The notes under the pieces were generated by a model. That model ran no database searches. It worked only from the letters and a program-made list of their open reading frames with translations, and was not told the origin of the DNA. Shown in pieces: positions 1 to 11,000 of a stretch of 64,000 nt of DNA (within the stretch, counting starts at the first letter, position 1; each line of letters opens with the position of its first letter). A program made the position numbers and the translations under genes. The stretch covers positions 5,137,501 through 5,201,500 of the forward strand of contig BSYO01000033.1 of NCBI GenBank assembly GCA_033239525.1. Reading direction: 5' to 3'. The DNA is from Nepenthes gracilis (taxonomy: Eukaryota; Streptophyta; Magnoliopsida; Caryophyllales; Nepenthaceae).

Positions 1-1739
1 GTGAAATATCCTCCCGCCGTCCTTTGACCTCTTATTTGTAATTTGTGATGCGTAGGGTTCAGATTAAGAAATGCGGAGACCGAACTCGTTCGCAATCCAA
101 CCAAATTAAGAAATCCGAAGGTTCTCTAATATGTACGAGAACTCAGACTCAAGGACGTATCATGGTTAGTTGGCGATCTTGAGGTGGAGATATTGATGAT
201 AAATAATAATAATATTATGAATGAGATTAGTTTGAAGTGTAGACTAGGGATTTTCTAAAAAATTCTTACTATGATTTTGCAAATTTTTACCTTCATCTTC
301 AAAATTTCAAGTAGACCTGTTGATTGGTGATGGAGGATGTTCAGCCATAACAATCAAGAATATTGAATAAAAGTTATTACCTCTAATATTAAATCTATAA
401 TTTTTTAAAATTGTAGCATATTCATTTAGTGGGAGGGGATTCAAATTTTTAAATCTTTTTAAGCAGACTTGACAATTCTATCTAGAAATATTACGATAAT
501 TAATAGTTTGTTTTAGACCCATTGCTTTATGATAGATATTAGGCAATAAGTTAGCAAAAATCTAGGAGTGATGTACATAAAACCCTAGTGGTTGAATGCA
601 AAAAGAATTAATTAGGGTTTTTGATATATACATATAAGTAGGATTATTGAATTTATGTTTGTGACATGCACTATTTAAATGAAATGATAACATGACAATA
701 ATATCCTCTTTATTAGTAGACCGTGTGCCTAATAAGAAATTACAAAATATGTGTCCTATATGTTATATATATATTTATGGTATTTTCTTAATATGTGTTA
801 GCTATATGTCAGAAAAATGCTAGACCTTATTATGTTAAGACCATGAATCATGGGTGGCCGAGACACTTGAAGAATTAGGGAAAAGAGATGAGTTATGGTA
901 TAAGGTGATTTGGGTAGAAATACTATAAATTTTCATAATCATTGCTTGTATATAAGTAGTCAGAAATGAGACATCTACCTCTAATATGCGGTGTGGCAGG
1001 CCTAGATTTTGATCAAATTTTAGCATGATAGTGAATAGCCATTCTATATGAGTAATTAAGAATTAGAAATGATAACTTTAATATTAGATTTGTTTGTTTG
1101 AGAATTTTTGATGACTTTAACCAATTGATTTCCTCAATTTTAATGATTTTATTGATGATATCTTTCAAATCACGTATGTATGTTCTTGACATCCTATGGG
1201 TAAATAAATGAGGGTATATGGATACTCTAAAATATTCAGATGAATAGAGATTTATTAGATTTTAGCGCAATATATACCTTTTTGAGATTATTTCAATTTT
1301 AGTGGTAGATGTTAATTGATTTTGAAGATAAATGCTTATAGGTTATAATTATCGTATGAGATGATATTAGCTATATTTTTGGTGAGAGGTATCATAAATC
1401 TTATAAGCAAGCTATGGTTACAGCATTTAGGATAACTATAGATGTTGTGAGGATACTATAGATATTAGATAATTTTGTAGTATTTATCTAACTATTAAGG
1501 TATAAATATATGTCATTTAATCTCCAATAGTAGAATAAGATCTATAAAATTTTTAATATCTTATATTATTATGATCTCATATTAAGTTAAAATTTTAAAA
1601 AATTAAAAACAAAATTTTATATCACGGATATTTTGAAACCTCATTATATTGATTGGAATTTGTTAACATTTATTAAATATCTTTTAGAACATTGAGATTT
1701 ATTACAGAATTTATATCATGGTTGTTACTTATTCATATT
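1..1739. other. AT-rich intergenic DNA, nothing recognised
   Basis: No reading frame resembling a known protein and no convincing exon is visible. The stretch is AT-rich and carries short homopolymer and TA runs. It ends where the first Tat-like LTR begins, at the TGATTCGTCC sequence. Confidence 0.5.
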
Positions 1740-2765
1740 TGATTCGTCCTTAGATTTGAACTTCAAATAAATTTAGGCTGATCCACTTGTCCTAATTCTG
1801 GCTCCGTTCACTAAGTTAGGATCCTGCATACCACTAAAATGAACAGGAGGTCAATATGTCGGCGAGAAATTATCCTACCGAAAATATTTCGACTCTCAAG
1901 TTAATAAACAACCATCGAAATCTGAGAAGGTTATTGAAATTGAGAATTGAAAAGGAGAGAGTGCTAGAGTGTGTGGATATCCAGATGAAAGAGAAGCAAA
2001 GTCGCCTTCTTGAATCTGGATGGTGGGAAGGCAGAAAAGGGCTGTCAGAAGTACGTTTGTATGCCTTAGGTTTTTTGTGTGTTAGCAGAGAGCAAAATTA
2101 AATACTCGGTTGTCATTGTGGGCGTTGTGTGAGTAAAAGCTTGCGTGCCTTGAATGAGAATTCTATGGTTTACTTAAAGGATGACAGGGTGATCTTCCTT
2201 AGTTGGAAGGCGTGATCCCCTACATTATTTTGGATGACCTTCCTTCTGTAGAAAGGTACAAGTTGCCAAACTGTCTGAGATTGCTTTCCTTCCTGGCAGT
2301 CAGCGGCTTTCCAAGTTACTCACCTTCCTTCCATGCATTTTACCATTGGAGACCCCAAGTTGGTAGGAGATAAGGAAAATCTGGCGCCTTCTTTATAGGA
2401 AAAGCGTTGATTTTGTCAATGTCCTTTTTGGGTGCTGGCTGAATTCGTGAAATGTGCTGAAAGAGCCATTGCTGGTCGCCTGCTGGATCGTGGGTTTAAG
2501 TGGGCCAGGCCCTTAAAAAGTCTTTTATTTTCGGCCTGTTACTACAGTGGTTTCAGTCAATGCTCGGGTTGACCATTCTGCACGCGAGTTAACCGCCCGT
2601 CTGTGTCTCGACGATCAACGCTGGTGTTAACCGTTAGGAGAGCGTTTGCGCCTTTCGGGATTTGGGCCTTCACCTCCTGTTGGGCCAACGTTGGAGATGA
2701 CCGTCCAATAGGCTATTTGGGCCTTCTTTAACCGTTGGGCCAGCCCAATTACGGTATACCCATCA
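1740..2765 (-). mobile_element. LTR of Tat-like element copy 1
   Basis: It begins TGATTCGTCCTTAG and ends ACCCATCA, matching the TGATGCGTAC start and ACCCATCA end of the LTRs at 28909 and 39083. Internal blocks also match, for example the 'CACTAAAATGAACAGGAGGT' stretch near 1833 against 'CACTAAAGCAAACAAGAGGT' in the complete element. Many C-to-T type differences suggest an old copy. Confidence 0.7.
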
Positions 2766-2779
2766 CTAGCCCCCATGCC
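2766..2779 (-). promoter_or_regulatory. Polypurine tract of copy 1
   Basis: Read on the minus strand this is GGCATGGGGGCTAG, directly followed by the LTR start TGATGGG. A purine-rich tract abutting the 3' LTR is the expected plus-strand priming site of an LTR retrotransposon. Its position sets the element's orientation as minus. Confidence 0.55.
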
Positions 2780-2896
2780 AATGGTCAGAATTTTGGCCTC
2801 CGACATGTTTATGATGGGATGCCCCTCACTGCCCTTCGTTGTTTGAGAATCCCGAAGGACTCTATGAAAAGTGGAGAAGAAAGTTGATCGGATCTA

Positions 2897-3190
2897 TTGA
2901 CCGTCTTTGGTAGATCCGGAGAAGAAAGCCAATCGAATCTGTTGACTATTTTTAGCGAGATCCGAAGAAGAAAATTGACGAAATCTGTTGACCGTCTTTG
3001 GTCAGATCCAAAGAAGAAAGTTAACCGGATCTGTTGACCATCTTTGGTCAGATCTGAAGAAGAAAGTCAACCGAATCTATTGACCGTCTTTGGCTAGATT
3101 CAGAAAAGAAAATTGATCGAATCTATTGACCGTCTTTGGTCAGATCCGGAGAAAAAAATTGACCAGATCTATTGACCGTTTTGGGTCAGA
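2897..3190. repeat. 46-bp tandem array with TTGACC cores
   Basis: Seven units start at about 2897, 2942, 2988, 3034, 3080, 3126 and 3172, giving a period of 45-46 bp. Each contains TTGACC or a near variant, then GTCTTTGG, AGATCC and a GAAGAAA stretch. The array lies between the LTR and the start of the + strand ORF, as does the 33-bp array of the complete element. Hypervariable tandem repeats in the 3' untranslated region are known for plant Tat elements. Confidence 0.85.
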
Positions 3191-3317
3191 TTTTGAAAAA
3201 CTTTCTACGAGTCCTGATTGACTCGTGGCCATTAGCCGGCCTGTCAGGACAAAAGTGGATACATGTCTTCTCTTGGTTGGACCGCAATCCAGGCCATTAA
3301 TGCATCAGAAGATCTGC

Positions 3318-3326
3318 TTTATAAGG
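3318..3326 (+). promoter_or_regulatory. TATA-like box ahead of antisense ORF copy 1
   Basis: TTTATAAGG lies about 190 bp upstream of the ATG at 3512 and just after the tandem array. Copies 2 and 4 also have a TATA-like box upstream of their ATG, which favours a real core promoter. No transcript evidence is available. Confidence 0.4.
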
Positions 3327-3511
3327 GGCCCATTTGGGATGCAACACATGGTAGGAATGATGGCTGCATTCTCGAGGAGGTTTAAGGCATTTCACACCTT
3401 ACTGTTTAAGTTTTCCTCCTTGCCCTGAGTATTCTCTCACGCCTCTTACTTTACCTTCTTCGTCTTCAACCCATTTTCGTTTCCAAAGAAACCCTAGTTC
3501 CTCTGTTAACT

Positions 3512-4548
3512 ATGGCTTCGACCTCTATTGCCAACATCTCTTCTATTCTTCGAGAGTGTGACGTAAAGGCGCTGTGTGTTGAGTTTAACATCCCGAAGGA
3601 TATTGTGTGGAGGGTTCCGGACAATGATGACAGGGCCTTCTCTCCATTGGCAGGGCACGTGACGGTGATGAGGCCCACCTGAGGAGCAGTCTCCGTCCTT
3701 CTCTTCCGGACGACTTCCAGTCCATCATTCAAGCTCTACGAGTCCCTATCGCCCAATTCCACGCTAACACCATATGGTATATTTATACTCTTTGCATCTT
3801 CCTTCGCAAGCATTCTAAGAGGTTAACAATATCCATGGTGAAGGGGCTATTTAAGATAAATTAGGGAGGTGAGTGGATTTTCCTCGTTCCCCGTAGTGGC
3901 CTGAAGATAAACACGGCTATCTACGACTCACTGAAGAATTGGAAGAACCGACTCTTTTTCGTGAGTGTGGCGGAAACCTGGCCCCTTGCAAAGGATTAGG
4001 GTCAGGTACCGGAGGTGTATACTGGGACGTCGTCTGTGGCGGAGACGACGTCCTTAGAGTGGTTTACGAAACTGGTCAAAGACCACATTTCGAATTTCAA
4101 AAGGGATTTCTTGGTCTCTAGGGTAGAGGCCAAGAAGGTGAATTGGGGACCGCCTTCCCCAGTTCAAAAGCTCAGGGCACCACCACAGGCGATGATGATG
4201 CGCCCGGAGGAGTTCAGGGGCCTGCTCATCTGCCCCCGTCACAGAGACGACGATTTCATTGGCTCGCGACCCAAAAGTTTGGCAGTAGAGATGCCCTCCT
4301 CATCGTCTTCGGGGACCAACTACATCGCCGTCGGGATTTACAGCGGCCTCGGCAGTACCACCAAGATCGATAAATCTTTTGAGGACCTGCCGGAGGCTAG
4401 GGGAGGTGTTATCCTGACGCAGCTCGCGCCACAGGTGGTTCCTCGAGTGGAACAAACGGAGACTTTTTCGGAGCCAGCCTGTGAGCCCCCAACGGAGGCG
4501 CAGGAGCCGTCTGTCGGCTCTCCAGTCATGCAGACGCCTGCTGAGTAG
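3512..4548 (+). pseudogene. Antisense ORF of Tat-like element, copy 1 (gypsy-type transposon domain)
   Basis: Translation from the ATG at 3512 gives a start like MASTSIANISSILRECDVKA, then CVEFNIPKD. The frame breaks near 3680 and resumes in another frame with AHLRSSLRPS, VPIAQFHANT and AIYDSLKNWKNRLFFV (near 3920-3960). A long open frame, 4015-4548, continues with FKRDFLVSRVEAKKV and an acidic, proline- and serine-rich tail. The central part resembles the plant 'putative gypsy type transposon' family (Pfam PF04195, from memory), which is encoded antisense to pol in some Tat elements. Its biochemical function is unknown. This copy is broken by at least two frame changes and a stop. Confidence 0.65.
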
Positions 4549-4590
4549 CCGGTGGTTGATTTTGATCCTCCAGCAGCCGCAGTGGATATC

Positions 4591-7500
4591 ATTTGTTATT
4601 TTCGATATCATTTGTTATTTTGGTGATTATTCTATGACGATTATTACTTTTTATATATTATATATTATTAAAACTTATTTTGAAGTATGAATTTTCTAAA
4701 TAGTTTGATTTTTATTGTTATTCATTTAAGTTGATATTATTTGATAATCTATTTTTACTATATAACACACATTATAAGATGAAAATATCTCTATATTATT
4801 TTGCTTCTATGTGTAATTTTCATGATTGATATTATAATCATAGGAAACACCTACTCCACTACAAGCTTAGGAGAATGTGGTTTAGTTAAAGGTCATTAAA
4901 TGTGTGGCCCTATTACTTATAGCATTCAATTAAGAGTGCAATCAAAGGATACTTATATGGCAGGCATAATTTATGCCCACAAATGGTATTTATGATTAAT
5001 TAATTTGTCTGAATTAATACAGTAAAAAGAGGATAAATTAAGGTATATGTATGTGATTATGAGATTAATTAATATAACTTAATATCTAAGTTGGTGGTGA
5101 TGGAATCCATTACAGTGAAGAAACAAGTCTCAAAAAAAAAAAAAAAAAACTATTTTAGAGGTATAAATTATATTATCTCTTCTATTTTTATAGATAGTAT
5201 TTAAATTTTTATAGTTCAGATGAATATAATTTTTTAATTATAAATTGATTACAAATATAATAAATTTTTTATTGAATGAAGGCATCCCATGTGAAAAAAA
5301 AAATATTTATTAAAAATATAGATATATATATATATTTTTAATTTAGATTATTTTATTTTTAAATAAATAATTTGGCAGTCCATCCACAGCGACTTGACTT
5401 TGTATTTATTGGGCACTGATTCCACTGCAAGTATAACTTTTGTTTTGTTTTTTTTTTTTTACTTTGAAAAAAATATATAAAATATTATTATTCGGATTAT
5501 TAGACTTTATTTCGTCATAAAATGGAAAATTATATTAAATTTATTATATTTTTGATGTTTCACAGTACCAAAGTGACAATTTATTGAAACAAATGTGTAC
5601 TTTATTTTTTTTTAAGTTTTAAAAATTTTAAAATTAAATGTACGCTGACGTTTTATTTAAAATATGATTAATTTAACTATTATAGAAATAATACTAAAAT
5701 TATCATAAATAAAAATTTAAAAATAAAAATTTAAAAATGATTTTTTTTTCTATTTATATAAATAAATATTGGAATTTGTTGACACTTATTTGTCAAAATA
5801 AGATGATGATAATGTCACATTTGATATTTATTCAGTGGCGTTTAATTTACACCCGATCTAATAATGATTGGAATATATACACAGACGTATCATGCTTGTC
5901 AAATTACAAACCAAACCAATATTGCTTAGTGTTTGAATTCAAAACTGATTGATGTAACCGTACAACATATATACGTACATAAATAAAAAAATATATATTA
6001 TAATTATAGAATTTATATATAATTTTATATAATTATTTTTTATATGTAGGTAAAGAGGACGAGTCACTTTTAATTTTTAAGTTTTTGAAAAAGTATTTTA
6101 TGTATATAAATTGTATTAATGATACAAAAAAATTATACAAGTAGAAAGATTTATGTATAAAATTGGATAGAATTAGATTTTTTTAATTTTTGTATTTGTA
6201 TTTTTTGTTGGTTAGAATTTGAATTTTTAATTAAGGTTTTTGTTAAAATATTTAATGTTTAATAAATAAGAATAATTAATATTAAAAAATATTATTTTTT
6301 CGTATACGTAAAAAACAAGTTCTAAATTTTATATTTTAATAATAATTGATAAAGTTAAGATAAGATAAAATGAGATTAAAAGAAAAAAAAATTAGATCAA
6401 AAATAATTTTAGACCTAATTAAATTGAGTTGAATAGTGATTTACCTTGCAGTTGACGCACACACCTGTATATTTTAGGTAGAGAGATTGCGCCTAATTGA
6501 CTCCTGACTCAAGCTCGAGCGCATCTGATAGAATACCAACAATTGACACGCGTCTGATATGATGTTCATTGATATGGCGCCGGTGCCCCACAGTATTTGG
6601 TTATGGCATCTGATGCGCATAACGAGCGCATATTCGCCAATTTATTATATAAGTCATATGCGATTAATTTTTTATTTTTTTATCAGATTTTAAGAGAAAT
6701 TGAGAATGATAAGAGAAAATGAGAGAGAAAGATAAAGAAAATACTGTGGAAGTTTATTATCCACTTATTTATCGGTACATTGTTTTGGAAGTTTATATAA
6801 TTAAATTTGAATTTAATCCATTATTCATTTTGGTATGTTTTAATATAAAATTACATATTAAATTATATAACTATATATTTTGTTAAATTTTTTATTCACT
6901 CTTACTTTTTTTTTTTGTTAATTCTATTCAGATTAACGGATTTGGATACTTGCATATGAGAATTATGGTTGAGGAGCTAATTCGAAGAAAAAATTAGACT
7001 AGAGTTTTGATGAAATCGATTGTTGTATCTTGTTTCGAAATAGTAGTGGTAAAACAAATTACTTTCATCTTGACTTATTGGGTTTGTAACAATTTAGATA
7101 TTGCTATGTTCTTATGGGTGATGGAGTTGAATTTCTGATTTTCTTATATGGTTAATTTGATTTTGATATAGATATAGCCTATTACGGATGTATTAATATT
7201 ATGATGTGATATTTTGGATCCTATGATTAGATTATTTACTTTATTTTTGATTGGTTGTGATATTAATTTATTTGTTACATTTGCCGTTAATTAGATTTAT
7301 TAAATTACTAAGAAAATAATCTCGTTAATTTTTATTCGGATTTGATATCAGGAGGTGACAATATCAAATAATATAATTATATTTTAATGTGTAAAAGTTT
7401 TATTCATGAACAGCTTATAAAAACCATTACGTAATTTTCATAAATATGTTTTTTAAAAAAGCTTGATGATAAAATAAAATTAAAATATTGTTTTAAAGTT

Positions 7501-7872
7501 GGCGTATATTTTATACGTAGAAACTCAACCTTTTAGAAGATTGATACAAAAGTTAAAATCAAATAAATTTTTAAAAATTTAAAATTTGTAAAAAGTTTAA
7601 AAATAAACTAAAACACATTTTTAAATTTTTCCAAACAATTATGAAAAATATCAAATTATTAATTCTTAATTTTAAAAAATTTAAGATTTGAAATTAAAAT
7701 TCAATTTTATATGCAGTCAAATATAATTTCATATAACTTGAAATAATACGTATAAAATTATATTTAAAATTTTAATTTCAAATCTTAATTATAAGATTTA
7801 ACCCCTCCTCTCTCTCTTTTTAACCTCTTTTTTGGCGGGACGTGGACCCCAACCAATCAAATTCCCCCATCG
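4591..7872. other. AT-rich intergenic DNA upstream of the receptor kinase
   Basis: Mostly A/T-rich sequence with homopolymer runs and no credible exon. A more GC-rich island at about 6430-6660, followed by TTATATAAG and a GAGAGAAAGA stretch, has the look of a retrotransposon LTR promoter, and TGATATCAGGAGG near 7345 faintly recalls a copia primer-binding region. No LTR ends could be found. A TATAAAAT-type motif near 7750 and a CCAATCAAATT motif near 7850 are possible promoter elements of the downstream gene. Confidence 0.4.
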
Positions 7873-7895
7873 CTCTCTCTCTCTCTCTCTCTCTC
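7873..7895 (+). repeat. (CT)n microsatellite in 5' leader of the receptor kinase
   Basis: About eleven CT units, followed by further CT-rich blocks, end roughly 110 bp before the start codon. CT/GA-rich leaders are common near plant transcription starts, so this probably lies in the 5' UTR or core promoter. Confidence 0.7.
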
Positions 7896-8014
7896 CGGCT
7901 ATCTCTTTCTCTCTCTATCGTTCTGCCACTGTGTCTCCTATTAATACTCTCAACAAACCATCGTCTTCTTCCTCCATTCTCCGTCTCCATCTGGAAGGCG
8001 CCATTGATCCTCAG

Positions 8015-11000
8015 ATGAAGCTAAACCTCGAACTTAACCTCCTGTTACTACTATTTGTCATTCTATTTCAATGCATCAGCCCTATACATCCTCTGTCCTC
8101 CGACGGCCTGTCCCTTCTCTCTCTAAAATCCGCCGTGGACCAGCGGCCGGAGGCGGCCGCCTCCGCATTCGCCGATTGGAACGAGAGCGATCCAAATCCG
8201 TGCAAGTGGACAGGAATTTCTTGTATGAATGTTCCCGGATCCTCCGACCCTCGTGTCGTCGGAATCTCCATCGCAGGCAGGAATCTTCGGGGGTATATTC
8301 CATCGGAGCTTGGAGCACTGGTCTACCTAAGGAGAATCAATCTCCATGGTAATAATTTTTACGGATCCTTACCTGTCCAATTGTTCAACGCCATGTCACT
8401 TCACAGCATCTTCCTCTACGGCAACAACCTCTCCGGTTCGCTCCCGCCGTCGATAAGCAACCTCACCTGGCTCCAAAACCTTGACCTCTCAAATAATTCT
8501 CTCTCCGGACACATCCCGAGCGATATTCGGAACTGCCGTCAATTGCAGAGACTAATTCTGGCAAGAAATAAGTTCTCCGGCGATATTCCGGCGGGAATAT
8601 GGTCTGGATTGACGGATTTAGTCCAACTTGATTTGTCGTCGAATCAGCTCCACGGGAAGATTCCTGAGGACTTAGGCGAATTGCAGTCTCTCTCTGGCAC
8701 GTTGAATCTCTCCTTCAATAAATTATCAGGAAATATTCCGAAATCGTTGGGGAATTTGCCAATGAAGGTTAGCTTCGATCTTCGGCACAATAATTTGAGC
8801 GGGGAAATTCCCCAAACCGGCTCGTTCGCCAGCCAAGGTCCTACAGCGTTTCTCAACAACCCAATGCTCTGCGGGTTTCCACTCCAGAAAGCCTGTGATG
8901 TTCACTCATCCAAGCCAGCGCCTAGCACACAGAATTCGATCCACAATAGCGAGAGAAGCAGGCGAAAGGGCCTGACTCCGGGGGCGATTGTACTAATTTC
9001 GACTGCCGACGCGGCGGTTGTTGCGCTAGTTGGACTGATAATTATATTTTCGTACTGGAAAAGGAATGATGATTCTAATATCTGTAGTTGCACTGAGAAG
9101 ACAAAGTTAGGAGGCAATGAGAGGGGGAAATTATGTGGTTGTTTGAGGAGAGAGATTCCGAGCACTGACTCTGATGTTGATTCGGACAAGGGGAGCCAAG
9201 GAGGCGGCGGAGGCGGCGGTGGAAGTAGTGCTGGTGGAGGTGCTGGAGGGGAAGGGGAACTTGTGGCGATTGACAAGGGGTTTACGTTTGAGCTGGATGA
9301 GTTGCTGAGGGCGTCGGCTTACGTGCTGGGGAAGAGTGGGTTGGGGATAGTGTACAAAGTGGTGCTTGGGAATGGTGTGCCAGTGGCTGTGAGGAGGTTA
9401 GGGGAGGGTGGGGAGCAAAGGTACAAGGAGTTTGCCTCTGAGATTCAGGCAATTGGGAAAGTTAAGCATCCTAACATTGTTAGGCTGAGAGCTTATTACT
9501 GGGCTCCTGATGAGAAGCTTCTTATTTCTGATTTTATATCGAACGGCAACTTGGCTACGGCCCTTCGAGGTGAGTTCCCTCTTTTCAAATGCTATCAAAT
9601 TCCATGGTTTCTTAATCCAAAGAAGAAGAAGAAGAAAACAGGAAAAGGAGAATTCTATTGCTTTTGAAAACAAATTCTCCTACTAGTACTGCCACTGTGC
9701 TTGTAGATACTCATTTGATATGCATAATTAGAGCCATATAATAATTGGTATACTTATTCAGTTTCTTTAAATTTGGTATTTTGCAAATTTGGTTAGTTCT
9801 AAGGTGATGCAATTGGGAAGATCTCCTATTGCCCAAACAGTTTAGTATATTACATGCAACCCATTTCACCAAATACTGAAGTTGTGGAACTTTTAAAAAT
9901 TTCGATCCCCAAGAATTCAATTTTGTTGAATTCCCGCAATCTAAATTCAAAATATAACATAGTGAAACACAACTCTTTCGACTACCGAATCCTTGTTTTT
10001 TTTTCTGTTGGAAAAAGTGATGTTGGAAATTGAAGGGTTAAACGCGGCTATTAATAAGCATTCAAGACTTCTTGAACCGTTGATCCGTGATCCCGTAAAC
10101 GTAGGTGCATCAATGTCAGTAGCAACATAGTCTTTATTTTTGGGACTTGATGTTTGGGGATGGGTCCTATATATGAAAGAGAGCTATCAAGGTTATCTCA
10201 TATTTTAGAATTTATATGAATTTAATAGTCAACATTAAAAGCTAAATAAATTAACAATAGATATTAAATAATAATTTAGATCACTTAATATAATTTTTAT
10301 AATTTATTTATTTAATTTTTAATTTTAATAATTAAATTTATGAAAAAGTAAATTCATTAGAGGTCTGGAGCTCAAAGCCCATAGTGTGCATGTGGTCATG
10401 TTGCTTCTAGTGTTCCGTAACAAAGGAATTGAATAAAGTGGTTGTGCGATTGATAGCTAACTAATTAATGTGGGTAATGAAGTCACATGAAATTGTTGTA
10501 TTATATATTGTGATATTTTTATATAGTTGTGATCTAGTAAGATATTTATTTAAAAATAACAGTTATATGTATGTGATTTTATACAGTGCAGGTACAGAAG
10601 ATAGATTTACACAATATTATGCCTATTTTATAGATAAATTAATTTCATAATCTGTATTTATTACTGTTAAGATATGATAAAATAACTTCATTATTATTTT
10701 TGAAGACCCCCTATAGGTCATAAACTTTGACAGTTTATGAATTTTATAGCATAAATGTATTATGCAGATATTATATATATATATATAGGATGCCAATTAT
10801 CAGTACATTTGCTACCATGTCAATCATACGGGCATTCCTACTCCCCACAACCTCACCTTTTTACTCTCGGGAATGATACTTAGCATTTACAGGTGGGGGC
10901 AATTGCAGATAATCCCTGATGTGTAGTTGGGTGAATGGCAGAGGGAGGTGTGAGCGAGCATCCAATGATGAAACCATGTCAGTAGCTGTCAAGCCACCGA

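Larger units (their letters stand above)
1740..4590 (-). mobile_element. Truncated Tat-like Ty3/gypsy element (copy 1)
   Basis: On the + strand the order is LTR (1740-2765), purine-tract complement, 46-bp tandem array (2897-3190), then an ORF on + (from 3512). The complete element at 28909-40322 has the same order at its left end. Pol there is on the minus strand, so this copy is also minus-oriented and only its 3' end (3' LTR, 3' untranslated array and most of the antisense ORF) survives. Similarity stops near 4590, where AT-rich unrelated sequence begins; gag, pol and the second LTR are absent. The deletion mechanism is not visible. Confidence 0.7.

Noticed and set aside
6430..7350. Possible copia LTR and primer region upstream of the kinase gene
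   Set aside because: There is a promoter-like island and a weak TATCAG motif, but no LTR termini, target duplication or coding remnant were found.
7832..8014. Extension of the receptor-kinase frame upstream of 8015
   Set aside because: It begins at a TTG, has no ATG, is CT-repeat-derived (SLSLSLS), and the ATG at 8015 is followed by a good signal peptide.
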